From contig NZ_FRAX01000011.1 of NCBI RefSeq assembly GCF_900142465.1, positions 1-64,000 on the forward strand: a stretch of DNA of 64,000 nt, read 5' to 3'. The stretch is from Fibrobacter sp. UWH6. GTDB lineage: Bacteria; Fibrobacterota; Fibrobacteria; Fibrobacterales; Fibrobacteraceae. Every line of letters begins with the position of its first letter. The first letter of the stretch is position 1. The notes under the pieces are model-generated. The model did no database searches and was not told the origin of the DNA. It saw nothing but the letters and a program-made list of their open reading frames with translations. Below, in pieces: positions 42,962-52,248 of this stretch. Made by a program: the position numbers and the translations under genes.

Positions 42962-43429
42962 ATGTTAGACTTTCTTGCCAACAATTGGCCCTATCTTATC
43001 GCACTAGTCATTATCGTCTTTGCAGTCTTCGCAATTCGCGGACTCCGCAAGGCCCTCAAGGAAGGTGGTGGAGCATTCAGTCTCGAAACCATCAAGAAGG
43101 CAACCGAGCCCAACTTCGCCGCCCTCAAGCAGAAGTCTCATGCCCTGCTGGCAGATGCCGACATGATCTGCGAAGTCAAGGAAGGCGCCACCTACGTCAT
43201 CCCCAAGAAGGAAGACCTGAAGCTGTTCCGCAACGCCGTCAAGCAAAAGTACAAGTTGGCCATGTTCCTGGTGCCGGGCACCACACAGGTTGCCTATTTC
43301 TTCTGCAAGACTGAACAGGGCCTCCGCCGCCGTATCGACAACCTGGTCATTAACCAGAAGTTCCAGGCCGGCAAGAAGCCTTACAACGATGTCGCCACCG
43401 GCGAAAAGCTCCGCTTCCCCAAGACCTAG
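42962..43429 (+). CDS. Small membrane-anchored protein of unknown function
   Basis: This 155-residue protein has one N-terminal membrane span (WPYLIALVIIVFAVFAIRGL) and a basic cytoplasmic domain (residues 30-155) with no recognised motif. The conserved-looking block is GATYVIPKKEDLKLFRNAVKQ. The start at 42962 has GAGG 5 bp upstream; longer frames run into non-coding sequence. It ends before a terminator. Codon usage is like highly expressed genes nearby. Confidence 0.7.
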   Translation: MLDFLANNWPYLIALVIIVFAVFAIRGLRKALKEGGGAFSLETIKKATEPNFAALKQKSHALLADADMICEVKEGATYVIPKKEDLKLFRNAVKQKYKLAMFLVPGTTQVAYFFCKTEQGLRRRIDNLVINQKFQAGKKPYNDVATGEKLRFPKT

Positions 43430-43458
43430 TAGATTAAAGGTTAAAGGATAAAGATTAA

Positions 43459-43482
43459 GCGCGATCAAGGTCGCGCTTTTTT
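43459..43482 (+). terminator. Rho-independent terminator
   Basis: AGCGCGA and TCGCGCT around CAAGG-type loop, then six T. Just before it, AAAGGTTAAAGGATAAAG is low-complexity filler. Confidence 0.85.
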
Positions 43483-43528
43483 CATAAGCATTTAAAGCAG
43501 ACTTCAAAATTCAACCGCACGAAACAAG

Positions 43529-46066
43529 ATGTTCCGAACATACAAAGACCTTGCCATTGCCGAAGAAGAATCCAAACTGATCGAAGCGATTGACCAAACC
43601 AGAAATCTACTGGTTGAAGCGCCCACCGGTTCCGGCAAGTCCCTATATATTCCCTGGTTCCTTTCGAAGCATTGTACAGGTCGTGTGGTAGTACTGCAGC
43701 CCCGACGCATCGCTGCTCTTTCCCTGGCCCAGTATTCCGCAAAATTACACGGCGAACCTTGTGGCAAGACCGTAGGCTATCAATTCAGACAGGACACCTG
43801 CAAAAGCGCAGAAACCCGCATTCTGTTCCAGACCTACGGAAACTTTCTGCAGGAACTTCTCCACGGGAAAATGGACGCCGAATGGGTTATTTTCGATGAA
43901 TACCACGAGCGCAAGTCGGACATGGATTTGCTGTTCAGCTACCTGCTTAGACTACAGACGAAAGACGAAAGACGAGAAAAGAACAGTGATAAAGTTCCGC
44001 GAATTGCGGTCATGTCAGCAAAGCTGAATCGCGAAGAAATGGAAAATGCCCTAGGCGTAAAATGTCTGGAATTGGGACACCCTCTTTATCCGGTCCAGAT
44101 TTTACATCAAACCCCATTAGCAGGTTCCTCCCTCGAAAGTGAAGTGGTCAAGGCCCTCAAGTCCCTGTACCGCAGCAACGTCTGGAAAACCACACTGGTA
44201 TTCCTCCCCGGTAAAGCCGAAATTTCTAAATGCCACACTGCAGCCGAAGAATCCATGGGCAATGCTGCAGAATTTCTAGATCTGTATGGCGGTCAGGAAC
44301 GTGATGTTCAAGACAGAATCTTCGAAGAAACGGAACGCCCCCGCGTCATCTTTACCACCAATATTGCCGAAACCTCCATCACCGTTCCCAACGTTAGCGG
44401 CGTGGTAGATAGCGGCGTGGAACGAATTTCCGAATACGACGACAGCCAGAAAGTAAACGTACTACGCACAGCCTCCATCTCGATGCAGAATGCCATCCAG
44501 CGTTCCGGACGTTCAGGCCGTACACAGAACGGAGCCTGCATCCGACTGTGGAGCGAAGAATCAGAAAACAGAATGCCCCGCGGAATCATTCCCGAAGTTA
44601 CCCAAATTGAACCTTCCGAATTCTTGTTACAGAAGTCCGCACTGGAACGTTTCTTAGACGAGAGAGAAGGAACTAGAGGCGAGAATGGATTGGTTCTGCC
44701 GACGGCTATTCCCGAAAAACGAGAAATCGTCGCGAAGGAACTTCTGCAAGAATTGGACATGGTCGACGAAAATGGAATTACGGAATTGGGTCTGCAGGCC
44801 GTTCAGTCCCCCCTTTCCGATGTTCAGCTGGCTTACGTTTTAATCAAGTCCAAGCCTGCAGGAATCAGTAATTTAACTTTGTCTGCAATGGCATGGATTC
44901 ACGGCGGCACAGAAACGTTGCAAAAGAACAAGCAGCCCACCAACCTACTGATGTTGGCAGGCGATTCTTCTGGACACGGCAACAACACTCCCCGCGAAGT
45001 TTCACTAACGCTGCGACAGTTGCAAGACTATTGCAAAAAGGAGAACTTCAAGAAAAGCGCAGACAACGAAACCGAAACCATCCAGATGCTAATGAAGGCC
45101 TACTCCGATAGGCTTGCCTCCCCCACGTCCAGTAACGGATCCTATAAGCTTCCCAACCAGAATGTCATCCGCCTGCAACATCCGGAACCGCCCTTTGCAT
45201 TGCTGGCCATGACCATGCTCCGCACCAGCTCTGGCGCCGCTGCAGGCACCAAGACGGAACTCCGTCTAAACCTTTACGTTCCCGTTCCTAGAAGTCTTCT
45301 AGAAAACGAGGACGAAGAAGCCCGCTACGAACTCATTTGGCGTAGTGGCCAGGAACGTTTTATCGGAAAGGAAATCCGCGGCACAGTCGAACGGGAAATT
45401 CTCCCTCAGGAAGCCTCCCCCGCCGTTCTTGATCAGCTAAAGGAACTGACCGTCAGCGCCTGGAAAGAAAAGCTGGAAAAGGAAAACTGGACCGGGCGTT
45501 ACCTTACAGAAAATCTGCAGACTCTTCTAATCAAGATGCGACTGGCCGCACAACTGTATCCAGAATTCAGCCTTCCTGAATTCAATGAAGAAGATATGGA
45601 ACTGATCTTTGATGAATTCGCCAACGGCATCTTCCTACTACGCGACCTGAACGAAGACCGCTACCGCGCCATTCTTGAAGACTACTTCGGACGATCCATG
45701 TTGCAATGGCTTCACAAGACCTTCCCCGACCATTACATTCTCCCCAACGGCAAGAAAGCTCGCTACAGTTATCAGGAAGTTGAAGCGCCGGAACCGGGAA
45801 CCCCCGGCAGCAATCTCGTTACCCAAAGTGCTGAAGGCGTTCTCGTAGAAGTTTCCGCCCGCATCGAAGACTTGATGCAGTTGCGAGGCGAACATAAAAT
45901 TGCCGACGGAAAGTTGAAGGTCCGCTACGATATTCTTGCCCCAAACTTCAGAACCATTCAGAAAACTTGGGACTTAACAGGATTCTGGCAGAACACCTAC
46001 GCCGAAGTCCGCAAGGAACTTCGCGGCAGATACCCCAAGCATCCCTGGCCGGAATCCGTTCTCTAG
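43529..46066 (+). CDS. hrpB: HrpB-like DEAH-box ATP-dependent helicase
   Basis: This 845-residue superfamily 2 helicase is of the HrpB type. It shows Walker A VEAPTGSGKSLYIP (about residues 29-42), motif Ia LQPRRIAA, the DEAH box as DEYHERKSD, and SAK in MSAKLNREE. Also present are motif V TNIAETSITVPNV and motif VI QRSGRSGRTQNG, with a C-terminal HrpB-specific region. The length matches HrpB (about 800-850). RNA or DNA unwinding is expected; the cellular role of HrpB is not settled. A short low-complexity stretch (QTKDERREKNSD, near 43953-43990) lies between motifs. The gene stands alone. Confidence 0.88.
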   Translation: MFRTYKDLAIAEEESKLIEAIDQTRNLLVEAPTGSGKSLYIPWFLSKHCTGRVVVLQPRRIAALSLAQYSAKLHGEPCGKTVGYQFRQDTCKSAETRILFQTYGNFLQELLHGKMDAEWVIFDEYHERKSDMDLLFSYLLRLQTKDERREKNSDKVPRIAVMSAKLNREEMENALGVKCLELGHPLYPVQILHQTPLAGSSLESEVVKALKSLYRSNVWKTTLVFLPGKAEISKCHTAAEESMGNAAEFLDLYGGQERDVQDRIFEETERPRVIFTTNIAETSITVPNVSGVVDSGVERISEYDDSQKVNVLRTASISMQNAIQRSGRSGRTQNGACIRLWSEESENRMPRGIIPEVTQIEPSEFLLQKSALERFLDEREGTRGENGLVLPTAIPEKREIVAKELLQELDMVDENGITELGLQAVQSPLSDVQLAYVLIKSKPAGISNLTLSAMAWIHGGTETLQKNKQPTNLLMLAGDSSGHGNNTPREVSLTLRQLQDYCKKENFKKSADNETETIQMLMKAYSDRLASPTSSNGSYKLPNQNVIRLQHPEPPFALLAMTMLRTSSGAAAGTKTELRLNLYVPVPRSLLENEDEEARYELIWRSGQERFIGKEIRGTVEREILPQEASPAVLDQLKELTVSAWKEKLEKENWTGRYLTENLQTLLIKMRLAAQLYPEFSLPEFNEEDMELIFDEFANGIFLLRDLNEDRYRAILEDYFGRSMLQWLHKTFPDHYILPNGKKARYSYQEVEAPEPGTPGSNLVTQSAEGVLVEVSARIEDLMQLRGEHKIADGKLKVRYDILAPNFRTIQKTWDLTGFWQNTYAEVRKELRGRYPKHPWPESVL

Positions 46067-46081
46067 GCCACGGAACCCGAA

Positions 46082-47470
46082 CTACTTGATAGTATAAATC
46101 ACCAGCGACTTGCTGTATTCGTAATTGACAATCAGAATGGGAGTTCCCACAAGGGGGCTGTTCTTCTCATCAATAAACAGCATACCTTCAGGACCGCGAT
46201 CTTCAGGATCCATGGTATATTCAACAAGCTTCGGAGCAACATGCTCCGTGCCAATGCTGGTCAAGTCAAAAACAGCAACACCACTCATCCGTTCCAATCC
46301 AACGAAGGCTAGACGGCGGCCATTTACAGTACCGATTACAATATTTTCCGGTTCGCAGCCCTTATCATCGCTGCGGGCATCAGCCTTACGTTTTCCCTTC
46401 TTGGAATTCCAGTTAAAATATTTGGGATACTTTCTGGCAAATTCCCTTTCCAGGGCATCTCCGGAATCCCAAATCAACTTACCCGAAAAACCATCAAACA
46501 CGCTAATGGAACGGGAGCCAAATTTCACCTTGCACATTTCTTCATTGCCGCAAATTTTTGATTCGTCAAAATTCTTGACATCGGCACCTTCATTTGCTGT
46601 CACGACAAAAGTTGAACTTTCCGTTTCGAAGGACTTAATTCCATCAGGTTGACGGAGTCCCCTAATGAACGCATTTTCAATACGGATCTTGCCATCCTTG
46701 ATGGCATCCAGTCCAAACCCGGCCTTGGAATGATCCACATAGCCTAAATCAAACACGCCATCCAATTTCTTGCCGATCACGTCGATGCGGGCAATGGCGT
46801 TGTTTTCCTGCAAGCTGACCCAAGCCCATTTAGAATCCTTAGAAACTGTAATGTATTCCGGTTCCACATCCACATCGTCAAAAGGAACCACGGTCACCAC
46901 AGGAGAAATATCCATAAAGGTGGCATCATCAAGACTTACAATGGCAACACCGCCAGGAGGATTGATTTTACCATCTTCGCTAGGTTCGCCTTCGCAAGCC
47001 ACTAGCAACGCCTTTCCATCAGGGGTAAACGTAATCATATCCGGATGACTACATACCTTGTACGTCCCGATTTTCTTGACGCCCACCACCACAGACGAAT
47101 CCTCAGGTTGCTCCCCCACGTACTGCATCAGCTCAACAAAACCATCTTCCCAAGCCGGGTCCGCAAGCAAACTAGAGGCAATCAAGTTTCCATGAATAGA
47201 AACACTTGTCGCTTCCCCATCAAGCGAGAATGTTTTTTTAACCACAGGCTTCGTCGGATCAGCCAAGTCCACGACATCCATATTGTTGGAATCGCCCACA
47301 GAGAACAGCAACCTGTTTTGAGGCATGTAGGCAGAAATCTCGGCAGATTTCAGCTCAATTCGGGAAAGAGGTCTAAGAACAGACGTCTCCTGGGAATCGC
47401 CACCCTTCTTGGCGCAGCTAATCCCCGCAGCAAGCAACAGCGGTATCAAGATAAAATTTAGACGAACCAT
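46082..47470 (-). CDS. Beta-propeller lipoprotein (choice-of-anchor I-like)
   Basis: This protein of about 462 residues has a lipoprotein signal ending GISC. It is built of repeated propeller-like blades (PDMITFTPDGKALLVACEGEPS, EPEYITVSKDSKWAWVSLQENNAIARIDV, DRGPEGMLFI). The strings VACEGEPS, VTANEGAD, and PEGM are typical of the choice-of-anchor I domain found in alkaline-phosphatase-like and surface proteins. No catalytic site is evident. The start is placed at 47470 (MVRLNFILIP). It converges on hrpB with 15 bp between stops. A small exported gene lies upstream with 20 bp between, so they may be one transcript. Confidence 0.75.
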   Translation of the reverse strand: MVRLNFILIPLLLAAGISCAKKGGDSQETSVLRPLSRIELKSAEISAYMPQNRLLFSVGDSNNMDVVDLADPTKPVVKKTFSLDGEATSVSIHGNLIASSLLADPAWEDGFVELMQYVGEQPEDSSVVVGVKKIGTYKVCSHPDMITFTPDGKALLVACEGEPSEDGKINPPGGVAIVSLDDATFMDISPVVTVVPFDDVDVEPEYITVSKDSKWAWVSLQENNAIARIDVIGKKLDGVFDLGYVDHSKAGFGLDAIKDGKIRIENAFIRGLRQPDGIKSFETESSTFVVTANEGADVKNFDESKICGNEEMCKVKFGSRSISVFDGFSGKLIWDSGDALEREFARKYPKYFNWNSKKGKRKADARSDDKGCEPENIVIGTVNGRRLAFVGLERMSGVAVFDLTSIGTEHVAPKLVEYTMDPEDRGPEGMLFIDEKNSPLVGTPILIVNYEYSKSLVIYTIK

Positions 47471-47490
47471 TCCAGACACCCTTTAAATTT

Positions 47491-47958
47491 CTAGTCGAAA
47501 ATCAACCAGAACAGCAACATACCGAGACCGAGACCGCCCATAAAAGAAGTAGAAGTCATCATGGCGGCCTGCTGACGGTCCATATTTTCCTTTTCCTTCT
47601 TCTTTTCATTAACGCCGATAGAAACGCTCAAGGCCTGGGCGCAAACTTCGTTGTTCTGCTTGGCAGTATTGTAGCTCTTTTCCCAGTTGGCGCTCTTGGC
47701 CTGTTCCACTTCCAGAGCCTTCTTCAAGGAATCCCTTTCTACAGAATAGGAACTATCGCGAACAGCCATCACGGAATCACGGACAGCGATTTCACGCTTC
47801 AGTTCATCTTCGGCAGAAACTTCTGCAGGAGCAGCCTGTTCAACAACAGCAGGCTCAGCCGGAGTGGCGACAGGTGCAACCACAGCGGAATCCTGGGCAA
47901 AAAGAAAAGTCGCCGAAAGAACGACGACTGCAAAAATAGAGGCAATCAAATTCTTCAT
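47491..47958 (-). CDS. Exported coiled-coil protein with C-terminal membrane span
   Basis: This 155-residue protein has a signal peptide (MKNLIASIFAVVVLSATFLFAQ), then an Ala/Pro/Val-rich linker (APVATPAEPAVVEQAAPAE), a coiled coil at about residues 48-105 (SYSVERDSLKKALEVEQAK) and a C-terminal hydrophobic span (FMGGLGLGMLLFWLIF). Topology suggests a periplasmic coiled coil held at both ends or at the C-terminus. Family not recognised. Confidence 0.65.
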   Translation of the reverse strand: MKNLIASIFAVVVLSATFLFAQDSAVVAPVATPAEPAVVEQAAPAEVSAEDELKREIAVRDSVMAVRDSSYSVERDSLKKALEVEQAKSANWEKSYNTAKQNNEVCAQALSVSIGVNEKKKEKENMDRQQAAMMTSTSFMGGLGLGMLLFWLIFD

Positions 47959-47998
47959 GTTTTACAATATAGCAAACTGAAGAATTTGAGTTTTGGAA

Positions 47999-49054
47999 CT
48001 ATCGCGGAAGAACCATCTGCTTTTTCCAAATACCATTGGCACCCTTTACATAGTAAACACCAGGCACCATGGCGTCACCAGGAGCAACCAAGGAACCATC
48101 TAGACGGCGCACCTGCAAACGGCTTCCCGAGAATTTTGGAACAGACTTCAAGTTTGCAATAGATGTAAGACCATATTCGTCATCAGAAGAAGCAGGCTCC
48201 GCTGACTGGGAAGAAGATGAAACTTCATTTTCAGAGGAAGCAGGCTCTGCTGACTGAGAAGAAGATGAAACTTCATTTTCGGTAGAACTACTCAACCCGA
48301 TCTTCCGTTCGTCCATGAATATGCCATGAACTACTTGCAATGTCACGTCCTTAATTGAATCCGGAATTGCAACAGCCTTTTTAGCCTGATCAACAACCGT
48401 TACAGAATCCATGCCAACACTTTCACCAAAGTAATACTTACCTGCGGTAGTCACCTTGGTCTCACCACCCTTAACAACAGTATCCCTTCTAGTGACATGG
48501 TAATAGGCTACAGAAGCATACCACCAGTCAAACTGGAATTCATAGGTTTTAGACGCAAGAATTTCTCCAGAACGATAAGATCCATCTTCAGGAAAGCCGT
48601 CCTCCACAAACACCAGAAGATTATTGGTATTGGTAGAATCATAACCATTCATCTTATTGCCATGGATATCCAAAATAACCGTAGCATAGTCACTCGAACC
48701 TTGCTCCCACCTTCCAGAGGAACTCGAACTCAACCAAGAGTAATACTTATAGTCGTTGAAATAAGTTTCACTACAGGAAGCGGTTACCGTATACGGGAAA
48801 TTGTACTTGGTATTTCGAGAAGGCTTTAAAGTCCAAATATCTTCATGACGAGTTTGCGTGACAGAAGTAGCCGTTTTCAAATCCTTGCTACCTTTCCACA
48901 AGGTCTCATCCATATAGGCCATCTTCAAAGTCACCTTGGGAAACGAACTATGAAGCAAAGTATCGCACACATTGCGAACATAAATGGATTCTTCAGCCCA
49001 GGCAGACACACCCAGCAGCATTCCAACAAACAAAACTTTTTTGGCCAGATTCAT
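47999..49054 (-). CDS. Secreted protein with Ser/Glu repeats and C-terminal sorting-like domain
   Basis: This protein of about 351 residues has a signal peptide ending SAWA. Residues 25-245 are beta-rich and unassigned. Two identical 16-residue Ser/Glu-rich repeats (EVSSSSQSAEPASS) come from a 48-bp tandem duplication at about 48188-48283. The last 60 residues (SRLQVRRLDGSLVAPGDAMVPGVYYV) look like a C-terminal sorting domain of the type IX secretion kind, common in Fibrobacter. GGAGG precedes the ATG at 49054. Surface delivery is likely; function is unknown. Confidence 0.7.
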   Translation of the reverse strand: MNLAKKVLFVGMLLGVSAWAEESIYVRNVCDTLLHSSFPKVTLKMAYMDETLWKGSKDLKTATSVTQTRHEDIWTLKPSRNTKYNFPYTVTASCSETYFNDYKYYSWLSSSSSGRWEQGSSDYATVILDIHGNKMNGYDSTNTNNLLVFVEDGFPEDGSYRSGEILASKTYEFQFDWWYASVAYYHVTRRDTVVKGGETKVTTAGKYYFGESVGMDSVTVVDQAKKAVAIPDSIKDVTLQVVHGIFMDERKIGLSSSTENEVSSSSQSAEPASSENEVSSSSQSAEPASSDDEYGLTSIANLKSVPKFSGSRLQVRRLDGSLVAPGDAMVPGVYYVKGANGIWKKQMVLPR

Positions 49055-49097
49055 TTTAGCCTCCAAAACACAATTTTACTACCACTAAAGATATATC

Positions 49098-49126
49098 AAA
49101 AAAAGACAGTCCGTAAACTGTCTTTT
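49098..49126 (-). terminator. Terminator after the PfkB kinase gene
   Basis: Read leftward, AAAGACAGT pairs with ACTGTCTTT around six bases and is followed by a T run. Confidence 0.75.
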
Positions 49127-49166
49127 ACAAAGAGTGATTAAATCAGCCGAATTTTCGTAAAAAAGA

Positions 49167-50132
49167 CTACAATTCCGTTGACTTAATGCGTTTCCACCCC
49201 TCTTCAGGAATCATGGCACCCATGACCTGCACCACTTCGTTAGAAACAACACTACCCAACTTACCGGCACGATCCATATCCCAGCCATTCATATAGCCAT
49301 AAAGGAAACCGGCAGCCCACAGGTCGCCTGCCCCGGTGGTATCAATGGCCTTGGCAGCACCAGCCTCCACACGAGTCACCACGCCGTCCTTGGCAATCAA
49401 GGCGCCACGCTTGCCGATCTTAACCACAGCCACCTTGGCCTTCTTGGCAAGAACTTCAAGAGCGGCCTCTTCCTTGACACCGGCATAGGCGAAGGCTTCG
49501 TCTTCGTTGGCAATCACGATATCGATCATCTTCTTTTCGAAGAGTTCATCGAACAAGCCGCGGCAGGCATCCACCACCCCAAAGGAACTGAAATCCAGAG
49601 CGGTTTCAACACCAAGGGAACGGGCCAAGGTAAAGCACTTCTTGAAATTTTCGGTATCGAAGGCGCTATAACCTTCCGCAAGAATCAGGGAGACGCCATC
49701 AAACAGTTCCGGGCAGAAATCCTCAGACTTCATATCGTTAGACGCACCCAAAAAAGTCCACATAGAACGCTGGGCATCGGGAGTCACCGCGCTAAAGACG
49801 CAACCCGTAGCCACGTCAGAAAGACCCATACGATTTTCCACATTGTGAGACTTCAGATGATTCTGGAACAGTCGACCCAGTTCGTCATCACCCACGCGGC
49901 TAATAAAGGCGGAATCGCCACCCAGCTTCGAAATACCCACCATGGTATTGCAGGTAGAACCGCCAGGAACGCGAATGGGATTCTTCAACTCGCCCAGGAA
50001 CTTTTCCATCTGGGGCCAATCCACATGATTCATGCCACCCTTCTGAACACCCTGTGCAGCCATCCATTCTTCGCTGACATTGGCCAAGACATCAACCAGG
50101 GCAGCTCCAATACCAAGAATTTTTTTAGTCAT
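49167..50132 (-). CDS. PfkB-family carbohydrate/adenosine kinase
   Basis: This 321-residue kinase is of the ribokinase/PfkB family. It has the N-terminal GIGAALVDVLANV, the substrate-side GGSTCNTMVGISKLGG, and the C-terminal signature DTTGAGDLWAAGFLYG with the catalytic Asp in GAGD. The overall form is closest to adenosine kinase-like members in Gram-negative bacteria. The precise substrate (adenosine, inosine or a sugar) cannot be settled from sequence. The gene is bounded by terminators on both sides and so is monocistronic. Confidence 0.88.
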   Translation of the reverse strand: MTKKILGIGAALVDVLANVSEEWMAAQGVQKGGMNHVDWPQMEKFLGELKNPIRVPGGSTCNTMVGISKLGGDSAFISRVGDDELGRLFQNHLKSHNVENRMGLSDVATGCVFSAVTPDAQRSMWTFLGASNDMKSEDFCPELFDGVSLILAEGYSAFDTENFKKCFTLARSLGVETALDFSSFGVVDACRGLFDELFEKKMIDIVIANEDEAFAYAGVKEEAALEVLAKKAKVAVVKIGKRGALIAKDGVVTRVEAGAAKAIDTTGAGDLWAAGFLYGYMNGWDMDRAGKLGSVVSNEVVQVMGAMIPEEGWKRIKSTEL

Positions 50133-50159
50133 ATGAGTTCGTTCAACCTTTAAAAAACA

Positions 50160-50180
50160 AGGCGGGTACAGAGACCCGCA
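50160..50180 (-). terminator. Terminator after the rhomboid gene
   Basis: GCGGGT pairs with ACCCGC around six bases; the leftward strand continues into CTTGTTTTTT. Confidence 0.8.
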
Positions 50181-50189
50181 TTTTTAAAA

Positions 50190-51086
50190 CTACCGACGGC
50201 GGCGAAGCTTTTCGCTTGCATCCAGAAGGAATTTACGTTCAGAGTCCGTCAGCGAATTGATTCCGCTTTCGTTCACCTTCTTCAGGATTTCGTCCATGCG
50301 CTTGTTTTCGTCTACATAGAAAACTTCACCTTCCAAGGGTTCGTCCGACTTGCGGGAACTGCGACTGGATTCCGCACGGCCACCGTCATTCATCTTGAAC
50401 TTAGGGCCGCGGGCCTTGCGGGCGGCGCGTTCAAACTTGTCGGCAAGACCACCAATCTTGCCAAAGCCACGTTCGTAAAAATGCATATAGATAAAGCCAC
50501 CAACGACACCGCCCAAATGAGCCAGGTGAGCCACGCCATCTCCGGAGGGAGCCATGAACACGTCGATACCCACCATAAACCACATGGCGTACTTGATTCG
50601 CATGGGGAAGAACATGAACATGAGAATCACACGGTTGGGGAAGAACTTATAGTAGGCCACGAACAGCCCCATCAAGGCGCCAGAGGCTCCGATAATGGGA
50701 TTATTGGTCAGGCCCAGTACACACATAACCAGGCTGAACACTGCAGCAAAAATTCCGCAGAACATGTACATGCCCGTAAAATGTTTCGAACCCATCATGT
50801 CCACCACGTCGGAACCGAACATCCAGAGCATCAGCATGTTAAACAGGAAATGCCAGAAATCCACATGGACGAACATGTAAGTCACATAGCGCCAGGCTTC
50901 GTACGGAACCGTGGGGAAATAGGCGCCAAAATAAGTGATATAGTCGCGAAGATTACCCGGTCCAACACCGGGAATGTTCAATTGCAAGCCTAGCACACCC
51001 CCCAGAACAAAGGCTGCGGCAAAAACACCAGCGTTGATCAGGAGCAGAACTCGCAAAACCTTAGGCAAAAAACTAAACGGTCGCAT
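50190..51086 (-). CDS. Rhomboid-family intramembrane serine protease
   Basis: This 298-residue protein has six hydrophobic helices. The catalytic Ser lies in IIGASGALMGLF (GxSG) and the catalytic His in VAHLAHLGGVVGG. The early loop motif YVTYMFVHVDFWHFLFNM carries the usual WR-like region. A cytoplasmic tail of about 90 residues (GFGKIGGLADKFERAARKARG, then EKFLLDASEKLRR-like) follows. It cleaves membrane proteins within the bilayer. coaD starts upstream at 51669, and the spacing (about 58 bp) allows a shared transcript. Confidence 0.92.
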   Translation of the reverse strand: MRPFSFLPKVLRVLLLINAGVFAAAFVLGGVLGLQLNIPGVGPGNLRDYITYFGAYFPTVPYEAWRYVTYMFVHVDFWHFLFNMLMLWMFGSDVVDMMGSKHFTGMYMFCGIFAAVFSLVMCVLGLTNNPIIGASGALMGLFVAYYKFFPNRVILMFMFFPMRIKYAMWFMVGIDVFMAPSGDGVAHLAHLGGVVGGFIYMHFYERGFGKIGGLADKFERAARKARGPKFKMNDGGRAESSRSSRKSDEPLEGEVFYVDENKRMDEILKKVNESGINSLTDSERKFLLDASEKLRRRR

Positions 51087-51144
51087 TTCACATTACCTAT
51101 TCAATAAATTGTCGAAAGAATTTTCACTACGAAAAATAGCAAAT

Positions 51145-51669
51145 TCACACAGCTGACTTTGTGATAAACCGAATTACATTTTCGGGCAGGAACTTCTTTA
51201 AAGTCTCGACACCTTCAGCGGTATCAGCGATTCCACATTTTACGATTTCACGGACCACGGTACTGCTAATAGCCAGATGTTCCTGCTTGCTGGAAAGCAG
51301 CACGGTTTCGCAATCCGGGTAAAGCACCTTGTTGTTCCAGGAGACGCTCTGCTCGAAATCCAGGTCCATACCGTTACGGATTCCGCGAACCAGGAACTGG
51401 GCCCCGACAGACTTCATGAAGTCTACAGTAAGACCTTCGTAGGAAGCCACCTTTACGTTGGGCAAATGGGCAACAGCTTCCCGTACCAGAGATTCACGGC
51501 AGTCTCCAGCCAGCATATACTTCTTGGAGGTATTTACCGCCAGCAGTATCCACAATTCATCAAAAAGTTTGCAGGCCCTTTCTGCGATATCCAAATGACC
51601 TAAAGTAAAGGGATCAAAGGATCCCGCAAAGACCGCCACTCTAGATGTAGCAACATTCTTCTCGGACAT
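51145..51669 (-). CDS. coaD: Phosphopantetheine adenylyltransferase
   Basis: The enzyme makes dephospho-CoA from phosphopantetheine and ATP. The nucleotidyltransferase motif is AVFAGSFDPFTLGHLDI (T/HxGH at TLGH). Further family strings are LVRGIRNGMDLDFE and LAISSTVVREIVKCG. 174 residues is normal (about 160-170). It lies 11 bp after rsmD, the very common rsmD-coaD pair. Confidence 0.95.
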   Translation of the reverse strand: MSEKNVATSRVAVFAGSFDPFTLGHLDIAERACKLFDELWILLAVNTSKKYMLAGDCRESLVREAVAHLPNVKVASYEGLTVDFMKSVGAQFLVRGIRNGMDLDFEQSVSWNNKVLYPDCETVLLSSKQEHLAISSTVVREIVKCGIADTAEGVETLKKFLPENVIRFITKSAV

Positions 51670-51680
51670 TTCTACCCCAA

Positions 51681-52235
51681 TTAAAGAGCCTTGCGGAAAA
51701 TGACCAGGGAGGATTCGCCATACTTTCGGACAGAGGCCTCACCCGCTTCTTCGGATTCCTTGACCCAGGCCGGTAAATTCTTGGTGGGAGCCTCGAACAC
51801 CGCCACGCCACCAGGATTCAGCCAATCAACGAAAGGGCGCAAATCCGGGTAATCCATATTCTTGAAAGGAGGATCGGCGTAAATCAGGTCAAAGCCTTCT
51901 TCCTTGCAAAAGGTTTCCTTGGACAAAGTCAGGGCATTGCTTTCCAGCAAAGTCAACTTCGATTCAAGATTCAAGGCCTTGTAAGCCTGTTGCACCAGGC
52001 GGGCTTGCACATGAGCCATTTCTACAGCAATCACGCTGGCGGCGCCACGACTCAAGGCTTCGATTCCCATGATACCGGTTCCCGCAAACAGATCCAGCAT
52101 ACGGAAATTTTCTACGCCCTGAAGAATATTAAAGAGGGCCTCCCTCGTGCGGGAGGCTGTAGGTCTAGTTTTTGATGTGTCCGGAGAGGGAACATTGCGT
52201 CCCCTCAGATTTCCACCTGTGATGCGAATGGGCAT
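51681..52235 (-). CDS. rsmD: 16S rRNA (guanine966-N2)-methyltransferase
   Basis: RsmD methylates G966 of 16S rRNA. The signatures are MPIRITGGNLRGR, PTASRTREALFNIL, the SAM-binding LDLFAGTGIMGIEALSRGA and the catalytic DPPF motif in LIYADPPFKN. 184 residues is normal. It lies between the pilN-like gene (13 bp) and coaD (11 bp), so it is in the middle of a leftward operon. Confidence 0.95.
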   Translation of the reverse strand: MPIRITGGNLRGRNVPSPDTSKTRPTASRTREALFNILQGVENFRMLDLFAGTGIMGIEALSRGAASVIAVEMAHVQARLVQQAYKALNLESKLTLLESNALTLSKETFCKEEGFDLIYADPPFKNMDYPDLRPFVDWLNPGGVAVFEAPTKNLPAWVKESEEAGEASVRKYGESSLVIFRKAL

Positions 52236-52248
52236 GAGTTCAACCCAA

